Assembly (NCBI GenBank): GCA_012513395.1
Contig: JAAZCH010000279.1
Coordinates: forward strand, 1-14,249
Length of the DNA: 14,249 bases
From: Tissierellia bacterium
GTDB taxonomy: Bacteria > Bacillota_A > Clostridia > Tissierellales > Peptoniphilaceae
Reading direction: 5' to 3'
This document shows positions 7,509 through 13,425 of the stretch, in pieces. Position 1 is the first letter of the stretch. Each line of letters opens with the position of its first letter. Made by a program: the position numbers and the translations under genes. A model generated the notes under the pieces. The model was not told where the DNA came from, searched no databases, and was given only the letters and a program-made list of their open reading frames with translations.

Positions 7509-8198
7509 TTAAAAATCTGATCCAAATTGCATTTCCAATTCTTCTACTAACATATTAAGTTCAAAGCTTTCTAATGTTTGAATATTCATATTTAAAATTT
7601 CTACCACTACTCCTATGGACAATTCCAATCCTTTTACAATTAAACTTAAATCCATAGATGGAGTACCGACAGGTTTATCCAAAACTTGAGATGGTATATA
7701 AGGCACATGAATAAATCCAGCTTTTGTTTTTAATTTGTTGGCTTTTATATATTCTAATACAGTATATAATACATGATTGCATACATAGGTACCCGCCGTG
7801 TATGAAATGCTTGCTGGTATTTTTTCTTCCTTCATTCTTTCCACCATTGTCTCAACTGGCAGTGTAGAAAATATTCCATCTGGACCATATTCTGAGACGT
7901 TACCGATTGGTTGTTCTCCTTCGTTATCTGGGATCCTTGCATTCACAAAATTTATTCCTATAAATTCTGGAGTTATCGTAGCTCTGCCTCCAGCTTGCCC
8001 TATGGAAATTACAGCATGGGGATTTATTTCTTCAATTTTTTCTATAATAAAATTTCCAGCTTTGGAAAATACCGTTGGAATCTCCATTTTTATTATTTCT
8101 GCTCCATTGATAGTATCTGGCAGCAGTTTTACCGCTTCCCAAGAAGGATTTGTAGATTCTCCATCAAATGGATCGAAGCCCGTTATAAGAATTCTCAA
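7509..8198 (-). CDS. pcp: Pyroglutamyl-peptidase I (pyrrolidone-carboxylate peptidase)
   Basis: This cytosolic cysteine peptidase (family C15) removes N-terminal pyroglutamate from peptides. The 229-residue protein starts MRILITGFDPFDG, the family hallmark. It shows the catalytic triad in context: E78 after GQAGGRATITP, C140 in SYTAGTYVCNHVLY, and H164 in GFIHVPY. The spacing matches the Glu81/Cys144/His168 triad of characterised Bacillus enzymes. Length exceeds the usual ~215 through a short Glu-rich C-terminal tail (VEELEMQFGSDF). The start codon is TTG (8196-8198), supported by a strong GGAGGA at 8205-8210 and by alignment of the N-terminal motif. It is a monocistronic gene between two terminators. 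Released pyroglutamate or peptides could feed amino acid catabolism. Confidence 0.96.
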   Translation of the reverse strand: MRILITGFDPFDGESTNPSWEAVKLLPDTINGAEIIKMEIPTVFSKAGNFIIEKIEEINPHAVISIGQAGGRATITPEFIGINFVNARIPDNEGEQPIGNVSEYGPDGIFSTLPVETMVERMKEEKIPASISYTAGTYVCNHVLYTVLEYIKANKLKTKAGFIHVPYIPSQVLDKPVGTPSMDLSLIVKGLELSIGVVVEILNMNIQTLESFELNMLVEELEMQFGSDF

Positions 8199-8204
8199 TT
8201 TAAT

Positions 8205-8210
8205 TCCTCC
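8205..8210 (-). promoter_or_regulatory. pcp ribosome binding site supporting a TTG start
   Basis: GGAGGA on the minus strand lies six bases before TTG at 8198-8196. No ATG or GTG is equally placed, and the encoded protein begins exactly at the family motif MRILITGF. Confidence 0.8.
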
Positions 8211-8232
8211 GTATTTAATAATTTATAAGACT

Positions 8233-8241
8233 ATAATAACA
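8233..8241 (-). promoter_or_regulatory. Possible extended -10 promoter for pcp
   Basis: On the minus strand TGTTATTAT (TGn plus TATTAT, five of six) lies about 35 bases upstream of the TTG start and just downstream of the terminator of the preceding ligase gene. No good -35 box is seen. Confidence 0.4.
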
Positions 8242-8264
8242 TAAAATATATAGTTAGACTTAAT

Positions 8265-8303
8265 AAAAAACCTGCAGCCAATTTTTTATTTAAAAGCTGC
8301 AGG
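8265..8303 (-). terminator. Rho-independent terminator after the first ATP-grasp ligase gene
   Basis: On the minus strand CCTGCAGC (8296-8303) pairs with GCTGCAGG (8271-8278), a perfect 8-bp stem around a 17-base AT-rich loop that can pair further, followed by TTTTTTATT. It separates the ligase gene from pcp. Confidence 0.88.
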
Positions 8304-8350
8304 TATCTACTAATTATTAATTTAAAATTATTAATTAGAAATATTTATTT

Positions 8351-9361
8351 TTAAAATTTTCCAATTTCTAATCGTTTCTCGTCTCTCTCTCTTGCCCAAG
8401 CTATTTCTACCATTCTATTAATCAATGTGTCGTAGTCTATTCCTACTTCGTTAGCTGAGTCTTCAAAGAAAGATTTTCCTCTTTCAAGTCCTGGCATCGT
8501 ATTGAATTCGATAATCTGTGGTTTTCCATATTTATCAAGTCTCATATCTACTCTTGCGTAGATTTCTGCTCTTAATGCTTTGAAAGATTTTACTGCCATT
8601 TCTTGCATTTCTTTGGCTAATTCTTCTGGAATATTTGCTGGAACTTCTTTGATTAAAGTTTTTTGTAGTTTAGTTTCTATGGATTGATAATTCGTTGGAG
8701 AATCTTCTGTAAACTTCAATTCCAATACCGGAAGAGCCAAAAGTGGATTTTCTTCCAATACTCCCACGGTAAATTCTCGACCTGGTAAATATTCTTCTAC
8801 CAAAATCGGTGGATTTATTTCTGCAAATATTCTCTTAAGTGTCTTTCTCAATTGTTCTTCGTTCTCTACGTATGAATCTTTATGCACACCTACAGAAGCC
8901 GCTTCTGATTCTGGCTTTACAAAAAGTGGAAAGGCATCTTTTAATTCGTCACTCAATTCTTCATCTTCTGACATAAATACTTGAGATTTTGTTGTAGGAA
9001 TGCCTATAGAACGTAAAATAACTTTTGTAGTTTCTTTTGATAAACCTAGTGCTTGGGTAAACATTCCAGAACCTACCATTGGAATGCCTAGTAGCTCAAG
9101 AGCTGCAAATACATTTCCTTGTAGTTGCAAATTCTCCATAGGCGCATAGTGGCAAAATATTAAATCTATATCGCCGATGTCCATGATGTTTCTAAGCATA
9201 TCTACATTTGCAGGGATTGGAACAACTTCATGTCCTCCCTTTTCTAATGCCAAAGTGATAGAGCTTACGATATTTTTCATATGTTCGTCTGCTTTGGGGT
9301 TTATCGCCTTTAGTTCTTCTGGCATGTCAGCATATTCTGCATAAACTAATGCTATCTTCAT
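8351..9361 (-). CDS. D-Ala-D-Ala ligase-like ATP-grasp enzyme, copy 1 (noncanonical)
   Basis: This 336-residue protein belongs to the COG1181-type ATP-grasp ligases. The pre-ATP-grasp domain contains QGNVFAALELLGIPMVGSG (81-99) and SKETTK (108-113), as in Ddl. The ATP-grasp domain shows LFVKP (K149), VEEYLPGREFTVGV (188-201, R195), the metal site RVDMR (R270, D272) and IEFNTMPGL (E285, N287). The spacing of these residues equals that of E. coli DdlB (R255 to E270 to N272). In contrast, the Ddl N-terminal Ser-x-Glu-His-x-Val-Ser motif (Glu15) is absent, the GSS loop (Ser150) reads EAAS, and the omega loop lacks Tyr216. It should form an amide bond through an acyl phosphate with ATP, but D-Ala-D-Ala is doubtful. 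It has a strong GGAGGAG, its own promoter and a terminator. A near-identical-length paralogue lies upstream. Confidence 0.85.
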   Translation of the reverse strand: MKIALVYAEYADMPEELKAINPKADEHMKNIVSSITLALEKGGHEVVPIPANVDMLRNIMDIGDIDLIFCHYAPMENLQLQGNVFAALELLGIPMVGSGMFTQALGLSKETTKVILRSIGIPTTKSQVFMSEDEELSDELKDAFPLFVKPESEAASVGVHKDSYVENEEQLRKTLKRIFAEINPPILVEEYLPGREFTVGVLEENPLLALPVLELKFTEDSPTNYQSIETKLQKTLIKEVPANIPEELAKEMQEMAVKSFKALRAEIYARVDMRLDKYGKPQIIEFNTMPGLERGKSFFEDSANEVGIDYDTLINRMVEIAWARERDEKRLEIGKF

Positions 9362-9459
9362 ATATCTCCTCCATGTATATTTCCCTTTAACTAATAATTA
9401 AACTCGAAAAACACTGAGCCTGGCAGTATTTATCACTAGGCAAAATCTTTTCATATTTA

Positions 9460-9468
9460 ATTATATCA
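9460..9468 (-). promoter_or_regulatory. Extended -10 promoter of ligase copy 1
   Basis: On the minus strand TGATATAAT, the same nine bases as at 6049-6057, stands about 100 bases upstream of the ligase start. No good -35 box is visible. The resulting leader of about 90 bases contains short imperfect pairing potential (GCCT/AGGC around 9425-9442), not a recognisable riboswitch. Confidence 0.6.
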
Positions 9469-9576
9469 TTTTGAGTAAAGTTAAATATGTAATTTTTATC
9501 TGCACATTCTCCAATTCGTTCTTTGGGAATGTAACTAACTTATTTTATAATAATCAATTCATATTAGCAATTCTAA

Positions 9577-10587
9577 TTAAAAATGGCCTGTTTCAAAATC
9601 TCTATTTCTTTGATCCTTTTTATATGCTATATCTACAAGCATATTTATCAAATCGTCATACTCTATTCCTGCAACTAATGCAGCTTTATTGAAAAAAGAT
9701 TTATCTTCTTCTAGTCCAGGCATTATATTCACTTCAATAACCTGTGCTTTTCCATCTCTATCTATTCTAAAGTCCACTCTAAAATATCCCTTTGCACGAA
9801 TTGCTCTAAAAGCGTCTATGGCAATTCTTTGCATTTCGTCTCTTAATTCGTCAGGTATATCAGCAGGGCACTGGGTTTTTATATCTCCTTTGGCTTTTCT
9901 TTCTACCGATTGAAACTTAACATCATCTTCATCTTCAAATAAAAATTCAAATACCGGTAGTGCAATAGGTGGATCTAAATCCAATACTCCTATCGTAAAT
10001 TCTCTTCCTGGCAAATATTCTTCTACTATGATAGGTGGTTTTACAATTTTTAAAATTCTAGCAATAGATGCTCTTAATTCTTCTTCATTATTTACTAAGG
10101 AGTCTTTTTCCACTCCTACGGATTGAGCTTCTGATTCAGGTTTTACAAAAAGTGGGAATCGGTCTTTAAGTTCTGGTTTTAATTCTTCATCTCCTGTGAA
10201 AAATATTTGAGATGGCGCTGTAGGAATTCCCAAATCTTTTAATACTAATTTTGTAGTTTCTTTGGACAGTGAAACTGCTTGGGGATACATTCCAGATCCT
10301 ACCATAGGTATGCCTAGTAGTTCTAGAGCTGCAAATACATTTCCCTGGTTATTTAAATCTAGCATAGGCATATAGTGACAAAATATTACATCTACATCAC
10401 CTATCTTCATAACATTTTCTAACATTTGTAAATTTGCTGCCACTGGAAATACTTCGTGACCTCCATTTACTAATGCTCTGGTTAAAGTTTTTATGGTTTT
10501 TCCCATTTGGGTCGGTCCATATGGATTTACCCTTGATACTTTTTCAGGTAAATTGTCTAATTCCGAATGGATTAGTGCTATTCTCAT
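9577..10587 (-). CDS. D-Ala-D-Ala ligase-like ATP-grasp enzyme, copy 2 (noncanonical)
   Basis: A second 336-residue ATP-grasp ligase aligns without gaps over its full length to copy 1. By hand count about 185 of 336 residues are identical. It keeps QGNVFAALELLGIPMVGSG, SKETTK, LFVKPESEA, VEEYLPGREFTIGV, RVDFR (R270, D272) and IEVNIMPGL (E285, N287). It lacks the same three Ddl signature residues: no Glu15 motif, EAQS in place of EGSS, and no Tyr in the omega loop (FQSVERKAKGD). Divergence between copies is concentrated at 220-240, the loop that closes the active site in Ddl, and at both termini. This suggests different second substrates rather than a dosage duplication. The ATG has AGGAGATG as ribosome binding site. 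It has its own promoter, and no clear terminator separates it from copy 1. Confidence 0.85.
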   Translation of the reverse strand: MRIALIHSELDNLPEKVSRVNPYGPTQMGKTIKTLTRALVNGGHEVFPVAANLQMLENVMKIGDVDVIFCHYMPMLDLNNQGNVFAALELLGIPMVGSGMYPQAVSLSKETTKLVLKDLGIPTAPSQIFFTGDEELKPELKDRFPLFVKPESEAQSVGVEKDSLVNNEEELRASIARILKIVKPPIIVEEYLPGREFTIGVLDLDPPIALPVFEFLFEDEDDVKFQSVERKAKGDIKTQCPADIPDELRDEMQRIAIDAFRAIRAKGYFRVDFRIDRDGKAQVIEVNIMPGLEEDKSFFNKAALVAGIEYDDLINMLVDIAYKKDQRNRDFETGHF

Positions 10588-10723
10588 GATTGTTCATCTC
10601 CTAACGTATTTTCTAGTTTTCTGCACGAAAAGAAAAAATATATATAAATTTTTTCTATTTTTTCATAACAGAATCGCGTAACTAATAAAATAAGTTGATT
10701 ATTGAATTTGATAAGTTAAAACC

Positions 10724-10729
10724 ATTATA
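10724..10729 (-). promoter_or_regulatory. Probable -10 box of the promoter for ligase copy 2
   Basis: On the minus strand AAGGGTATAATGG holds a perfect TATAAT. The -35 position is only a T-run, but long A/T tracts directly upstream could act as an UP element. The predicted leader is about 130 bases. Confidence 0.5.
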
Positions 10730-10871
10730 CCCTTAAGAGGCAATTTAAAAAAGGAATTTTTTTAAGGAAAACCTTTTTCTTTAATTTATTTTTGAAAATT
10801 ATTTTATTTTATTTTCATTTTATAAAATTTAATTCCGACAATTATCTGTTTATCAATGTTAGATTATATTT

Positions 10872-10898
10872 AAAAAAGAGATGATCTGCATCATCTCT
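10872..10898 (-). terminator. Rho-independent terminator after the GNAT-like gene
   Basis: On the minus strand AGAGATGAT and ATCATCTCT form a perfect 9-bp stem with a GCAG loop, followed by TTTTT. It starts seven bases past the stop codon at 10905. Confidence 0.92.
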
Positions 10899-10904
10899 AA
10901 TTAA

Positions 10905-11183
10905 TTATCCTAAATATAATACATCTTCATATTCTGGATTTCCTAGCATCACTTTTCCCGCATAAGGACAAGTCGGGTAGATTTTAAATCCTTCGTCCCT
11001 AGCTAAATCCGCCATTTCCGCAACTAATTTTTTACCTATTCCCTGGCCAGATAGTTGTGACTTAACTACAGTGTCATAAACTTCCTTAACTCCATCTTTA
11101 TAATCTCGATATCGTATGGCAGCCTGATTGTCGGACTCGTGATACCCTACGTATATACAATAATTTCCTCTAACGAATTTCAT
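10905..11183 (-). CDS. Small GNAT-like N-acetyltransferase (YjdJ/NATD1 type)
   Basis: The 92-residue protein resembles the minimal GCN5-related family Acetyltransf_CG. It contains AAIRYRD, EVYDTVVKSQLSGQGIGKKLV (35-54) with the acetyl-CoA loop QGIGKKL (47-53), a helix ending ARDEGFKI, and IYPTCPYA (68-75) with the conserved Cys72. Family members have the acetyl-CoA-binding half of GNAT but no assigned substrate. A perfect AGGAGG (11189-11194) precedes the ATG. The gene has its own likely promoter and its own terminator, so it is probably monocistronic, with possible read-through from the PRTase gene 55 bases upstream. Its acetylation target is unknown. Confidence 0.85.
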   Translation of the reverse strand: MKFVRGNYCIYVGYHESDNQAAIRYRDYKDGVKEVYDTVVKSQLSGQGIGKKLVAEMADLARDEGFKIYPTCPYAGKVMLGNPEYEDVLYLG

Positions 11184-11211
11184 AAAGACCTCCTCAATAA
11201 TTACTTATTTT

Positions 11212-11217
11212 ATTATA
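11212..11217 (-). promoter_or_regulatory. Probable -10 box of the GNAT-like gene promoter
   Basis: On the minus strand AAGGGTATAATAA has a perfect TATAAT, in the same AAGGGTATAAT context as at 10724. The -35 region (AATAAA) is weak. It lies in the 55-base gap after the PRTase stop. Confidence 0.5.
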
Positions 11218-11238
11218 CCCTTTTACTTTCAATTTTAT

Positions 11239-11778
11239 TTAATCGAACAAGGGAAGCTTCTCTAGGTAAATAATATCCTTTCTGTCCTTGGCTTCTCCTT
11301 CTGCTAAAATACAAATTCTTCCCATTACAATAGCACCTGCCTGTGTAACTAATTCCTCTAAAGCTTTCATGGATTGACCTGTGGAAACCACATCGTCAAT
11401 CAAAGCAACTTTTTTGCCATTGATTAATTCTGCATCCATATCATTTAAAAATAAACTTTGAGGCTTTATTGAAGTAATAGATATGACCGTGCATGATATG
11501 GGTTCGTTCATATATGCTTTTACGCTTTTTCTTGCCACCACATATCTTTTCATGCCTAATTCTTTACATAGTTCGTGAGCCAAAGGTATTCCTTTTGCTT
11601 CAGCTGTAACTAAAAAATCCACTTCAGGAATCTTATCTTTTAACATTTTGGCACATACATTTACCAATTCCGCATCTCCTAAAGTTACGAAGCTGGCAAT
11701 TGATCTATTTGGAGAAAGTCTAATAATTGGCAAGTGTCTCGTTAGCCTACCTATTTTAATCTCATATGTATTGTTCAT
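11239..11778 (-). CDS. Adenine phosphoribosyltransferase-like PRTase
   Basis: This type I phosphoribosyltransferase has 179 residues from the chosen start (MNNTYEIKIGRLTRHLPI). The PRPP loop is VALIDDVVSTGQS (124-136), and an upstream VTAEAKGIPLAHEL (57-70) forms the pyrophosphate-loop region. The substrate-specific segment reads VVARKSVKAYM (80-90), as in Apt/Xpt-like salvage enzymes. It probably converts a free purine base plus PRPP to the nucleotide; whether adenine or another base is used cannot be read with confidence. The frame extends to a GTG at 11796, but that codon lies only about five bases from the predicted transcription start, too close for a ribosome binding site. The ATG at 11778 has GGTGGGA in front and fits the family N-terminus. 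Its promoter contains an unusual palindrome. Confidence 0.85.
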   Translation of the reverse strand: MNNTYEIKIGRLTRHLPIIRLSPNRSIASFVTLGDAELVNVCAKMLKDKIPEVDFLVTAEAKGIPLAHELCKELGMKRYVVARKSVKAYMNEPISCTVISITSIKPQSLFLNDMDAELINGKKVALIDDVVSTGQSMKALEELVTQAGAIVMGRICILAEGEAKDRKDIIYLEKLPLFD

Positions 11779-11807
11779 TTTATCCCACCATTTCACATTA
11801 TATTCCT

Positions 11808-11837
11808 ATTATATCAAAGTATTTATACTTTGGTTAA
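11808..11837 (-). promoter_or_regulatory. Promoter of the PRTase gene
   Basis: On the minus strand TTAACC (11832-11837, four of six) and TATAAT (11808-11813) are separated by 18 bp. TG one base before TATAAT makes it an extended -10 (TGATATAAT). The predicted transcription start is near 11801. Confidence 0.7.
11815..11832. promoter_or_regulatory. Candidate operator palindrome in the PRTase promoter
   Basis: CAAAGTAT and ATACTTTG form a perfect inverted repeat with 8-bp arms and a TT centre. It fills the spacer between the -35 and -10 boxes, where a bound dimeric repressor would block RNA polymerase. No matching second copy was noticed in the window and the regulator is unknown. The A/T richness means a chance origin is not excluded. 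Confidence 0.45.
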
Positions 11838-11879
11838 TTTAAATTGCTAAATATATATATTGCTAAGAATTTATTATTA

Positions 11880-11956
11880 TCTATGGTGTTAATAAAACAT
11901 AGATGATCTAGAAATCTAGATTTTTTAAAGTGAGGCTGATTGGTCTCTCTTTTTAT
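11880..11956 (+). terminator. Two tandem terminator-like hairpins with no plus-strand gene upstream
   Basis: TCTATG/CATAGA (11880-11903) is followed by ATCTAG-AAAT-CTAGAT and a T-run (11906-11926). A GAGGCT-GATT-GGTCTC hairpin with two wobbles and TCTTTTT then follows at about 11932-11955. The stems are short and A/T-rich. If real, they would end a small RNA or anti-sense read-through from the divergent PRTase promoter region. Confidence 0.25.
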
Positions 11957-12077
11957 CACCTGGATAATATATGATATTGATTGTATAAAATCTTTGAACT
12001 ATTTCTTAAATGTTTTAATTAAAAAACTCTATTTTGTTTATTAAATTTATCACAAGTTCTAAATAAAATTAGTTAGT

Positions 12078-12106
12078 TTGACTATCCTCTATTTATTTAT
12101 TATAAT
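12078..12106 (+). promoter_or_regulatory. Strong sigma-A promoter of the symporter-racemase pair
   Basis: TTGACT (12078-12083) and TATAAT (12101-12106) are spaced 17 bp apart, 11 of 12 consensus bases. The predicted start near 12113 leaves a leader of about 24 bases with GGGGG as ribosome binding site seven bases before the ATG. Confidence 0.9.
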
Positions 12107-12136
12107 TGGAATAATATTATAAAAGGGGGTATCAAA

Positions 12137-13378
12137 ATGTCAGAAACAAAGGAAAGAGGTAGTATGACGCTTGCTATTAGAATTCTAATAGGTATGGTAA
12201 TCGGTATTATAGTTGGTTATTTTTTACAAGGAACTCCGGAGATTGCTACTACGTACATAGCACCATTGGGAACAATTTTTCTTAATCTAATTAAAATGAT
12301 TATAGTTCCTATGGTATTCTCATCACTAGTCGTAGGTGTAGCAGGAATGGAAGACGTAACTAAATTAGGTAGAATTGGAGCGAAAACGTTTATCTATTTC
12401 TTCTTTACTACAGCAATTGCAATCGTAATTGGTTTAGTATTAGGTAATATTTTAAATGTTGGCGGAGGATTTACACTAGATACTACTGGCTTAGCTTATG
12501 AAGCGAAGGAAGCACCACCATTTATTCAAACAATGATTAATATCATTCCTTCGAATCCATTAAACGCTATTGTAAGTGGCGATATGCTTCAAATCATTGT
12601 GTTTGCGTTAATATTTGGAATAGGACTTTTAATTATTGGGGAAAAAGGTCAAATTGTTTTTCAAATTTTTGATTCCATTGCAGAAGCTATGTATGCTATC
12701 ACTGCTGGAATAATGAAGCTTGCTCCAATTGGTATCTTTGGTTTAATGACTCCAGTAATTGCCCAAAATGGACCGGCTGTATTATTACCACTTATGAGGC
12801 TTATTAGCGTAATTTACTTAGCGTCCATCGTTCATATAGTAGTTATCTATGGTGCTTCAGTAAAATTCTTGAGCAAGATGAGTCCTATTGAATTTGGAAA
12901 GAAAGCATTTACAGCTTGGGCTACAGCTTTCACAACTTCATCTTCATCAGGAACACTTCCTGTAACGATGCAAAGTGCTGAAACTCTAGATATTCCACAA
13001 CCAATAGCTAGTTTCGTTTTGCCACTTGGCGCAACGATTAACATGGACGGAACTGCAATATATCAAGGAGTTTGTGCTTTGTTTATTGCACAAGTTTATG
13101 GACTTAATTTAGACTTAGGACAACAAATGACTATCGTACTTACAGCAACTTTAGCTTCTGTCGGTACAGCTGGCGTACCTGGAGCTGGTATGATAATGCT
13201 TGCTATGGTATTACAAGGAGTTGGACTTCCAGTTGAAGGTATAGCACTTGTAGCTGGTGTAGATAGAATTCTAGACATGATTAGAACTTCTCTAAACGTA
13301 TTGGGAGATTTATCATGTGCATTATATATTTCTAGAACTGAATCTAATATAGATTCTTTAAAAACTGATACTAAATAG
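12137..13378 (+). CDS. Na+/H+-dicarboxylate (aspartate/glutamate) symporter, DAACS family
   Basis: The 413-residue inner-membrane protein has the SDF/GltPh fold. HP1 carries the serine motif TSSSSGTLPVT (267-277), TM7 the NMDGT motif (302-306), HP2 TLASVGTAGVPGAGM, and TM8 DMIRTSLNVLGD with D380, R383 and N387. These three match D394, R397 and N401 of GltPh in spacing. R383 is the residue that binds the side-chain carboxylate, so an acidic amino acid (aspartate, glutamate or a C4-dicarboxylate) is the likely substrate, imported with Na+ or H+. Neutral amino acid members usually lack this Arg. Length is normal. It has a near-consensus promoter and is followed after 47 bases by an Asp/Glu racemase-family gene with no terminator between, so the two are probably co-expressed. 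It could be named gltP, but the exact substrate is not proven. Confidence 0.94.
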   Translation: MSETKERGSMTLAIRILIGMVIGIIVGYFLQGTPEIATTYIAPLGTIFLNLIKMIIVPMVFSSLVVGVAGMEDVTKLGRIGAKTFIYFFFTTAIAIVIGLVLGNILNVGGGFTLDTTGLAYEAKEAPPFIQTMINIIPSNPLNAIVSGDMLQIIVFALIFGIGLLIIGEKGQIVFQIFDSIAEAMYAITAGIMKLAPIGIFGLMTPVIAQNGPAVLLPLMRLISVIYLASIVHIVVIYGASVKFLSKMSPIEFGKKAFTAWATAFTTSSSSGTLPVTMQSAETLDIPQPIASFVLPLGATINMDGTAIYQGVCALFIAQVYGLNLDLGQQMTIVLTATLASVGTAGVPGAGMIMLAMVLQGVGLPVEGIALVAGVDRILDMIRTSLNVLGDLSCALYISRTESNIDSLKTDTK

Positions 13379-13403
13379 AAATTCTAGTAGAAAGATTTCT
13401 ATA

Positions 13404-13416
13404 ATTGTAATACAAT
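13404..13416. repeat. Short palindrome ATTGTA-A-TACAAT between symporter and racemase
   Basis: This 13-base inverted repeat with 6-bp arms lies ten bases before the racemase ATG, where a Shine-Dalgarno would be expected but is not evident. Nearby TAGAAA-GA-TTTCTA (about 13389-13402) is another short inverted repeat. Neither has a T-run, so they are not terminators. Confidence 0.4.
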
Positions 13417-13425
13417 ATTCTTACT

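Larger units (their letters stand above)
10588..10904. other. Gene-free gap of 317 bases between copy 2 and the GNAT-like gene
   Basis: The gap holds the GNAT-like gene terminator (10872-10898), an A/T-tract rich stretch (about 10740-10860) with short AAGG/CCTT inverted repeats, the -10 box of ligase copy 2 (10724-10729), and a leader of about 130 bases. That leader contains an all-A/T hairpin (10632-10655, 8-bp arms). No coding frame of useful length or known RNA motif is seen. Confidence 0.7.
11797..12136. other. Divergent gene-free gap of 340 bases between the PRTase and symporter genes
   Basis: The gap holds the PRTase promoter with its palindrome (11808-11837), a direct repeat ATTGCTAA (11843-11850 and 11859-11866, 16-bp period), two hairpins with T-runs reading on the plus strand (11880-11956), and the symporter promoter (12078-12106). 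No plausible coding frame is seen. Confidence 0.7.

Noticed and set aside
7798..8244. Plus-strand open frame of 148 codons opposite pcp
   Set aside because: It lies antisense to the pcp catalytic core with no ribosome binding site and looks like a composition shadow.
9362..9460. Imperfect pairing in the leader of ligase copy 1 (GCCT/AGGC) as a possible riboswitch
   Set aside because: Only four continuous pairs plus isolated ones, no terminator or anti-Shine-Dalgarno alternative, and no conserved motif I recognise.
10632..10655. All-A/T hairpin in the leader of ligase copy 2 (GAAAAAAT/ATTTTTTC)
   Set aside because: It has no G/C core, so it would be unstable as a terminator or switch; likely a by-product of A/T tracts.
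11843..11866. Direct repeat ATTGCTAA with 16-bp period upstream of the PRTase promoter
   Set aside because: Only two short A/T-rich copies; the spacing is suggestive but chance is likely, and no CRISPR-like or iteron pattern continues.
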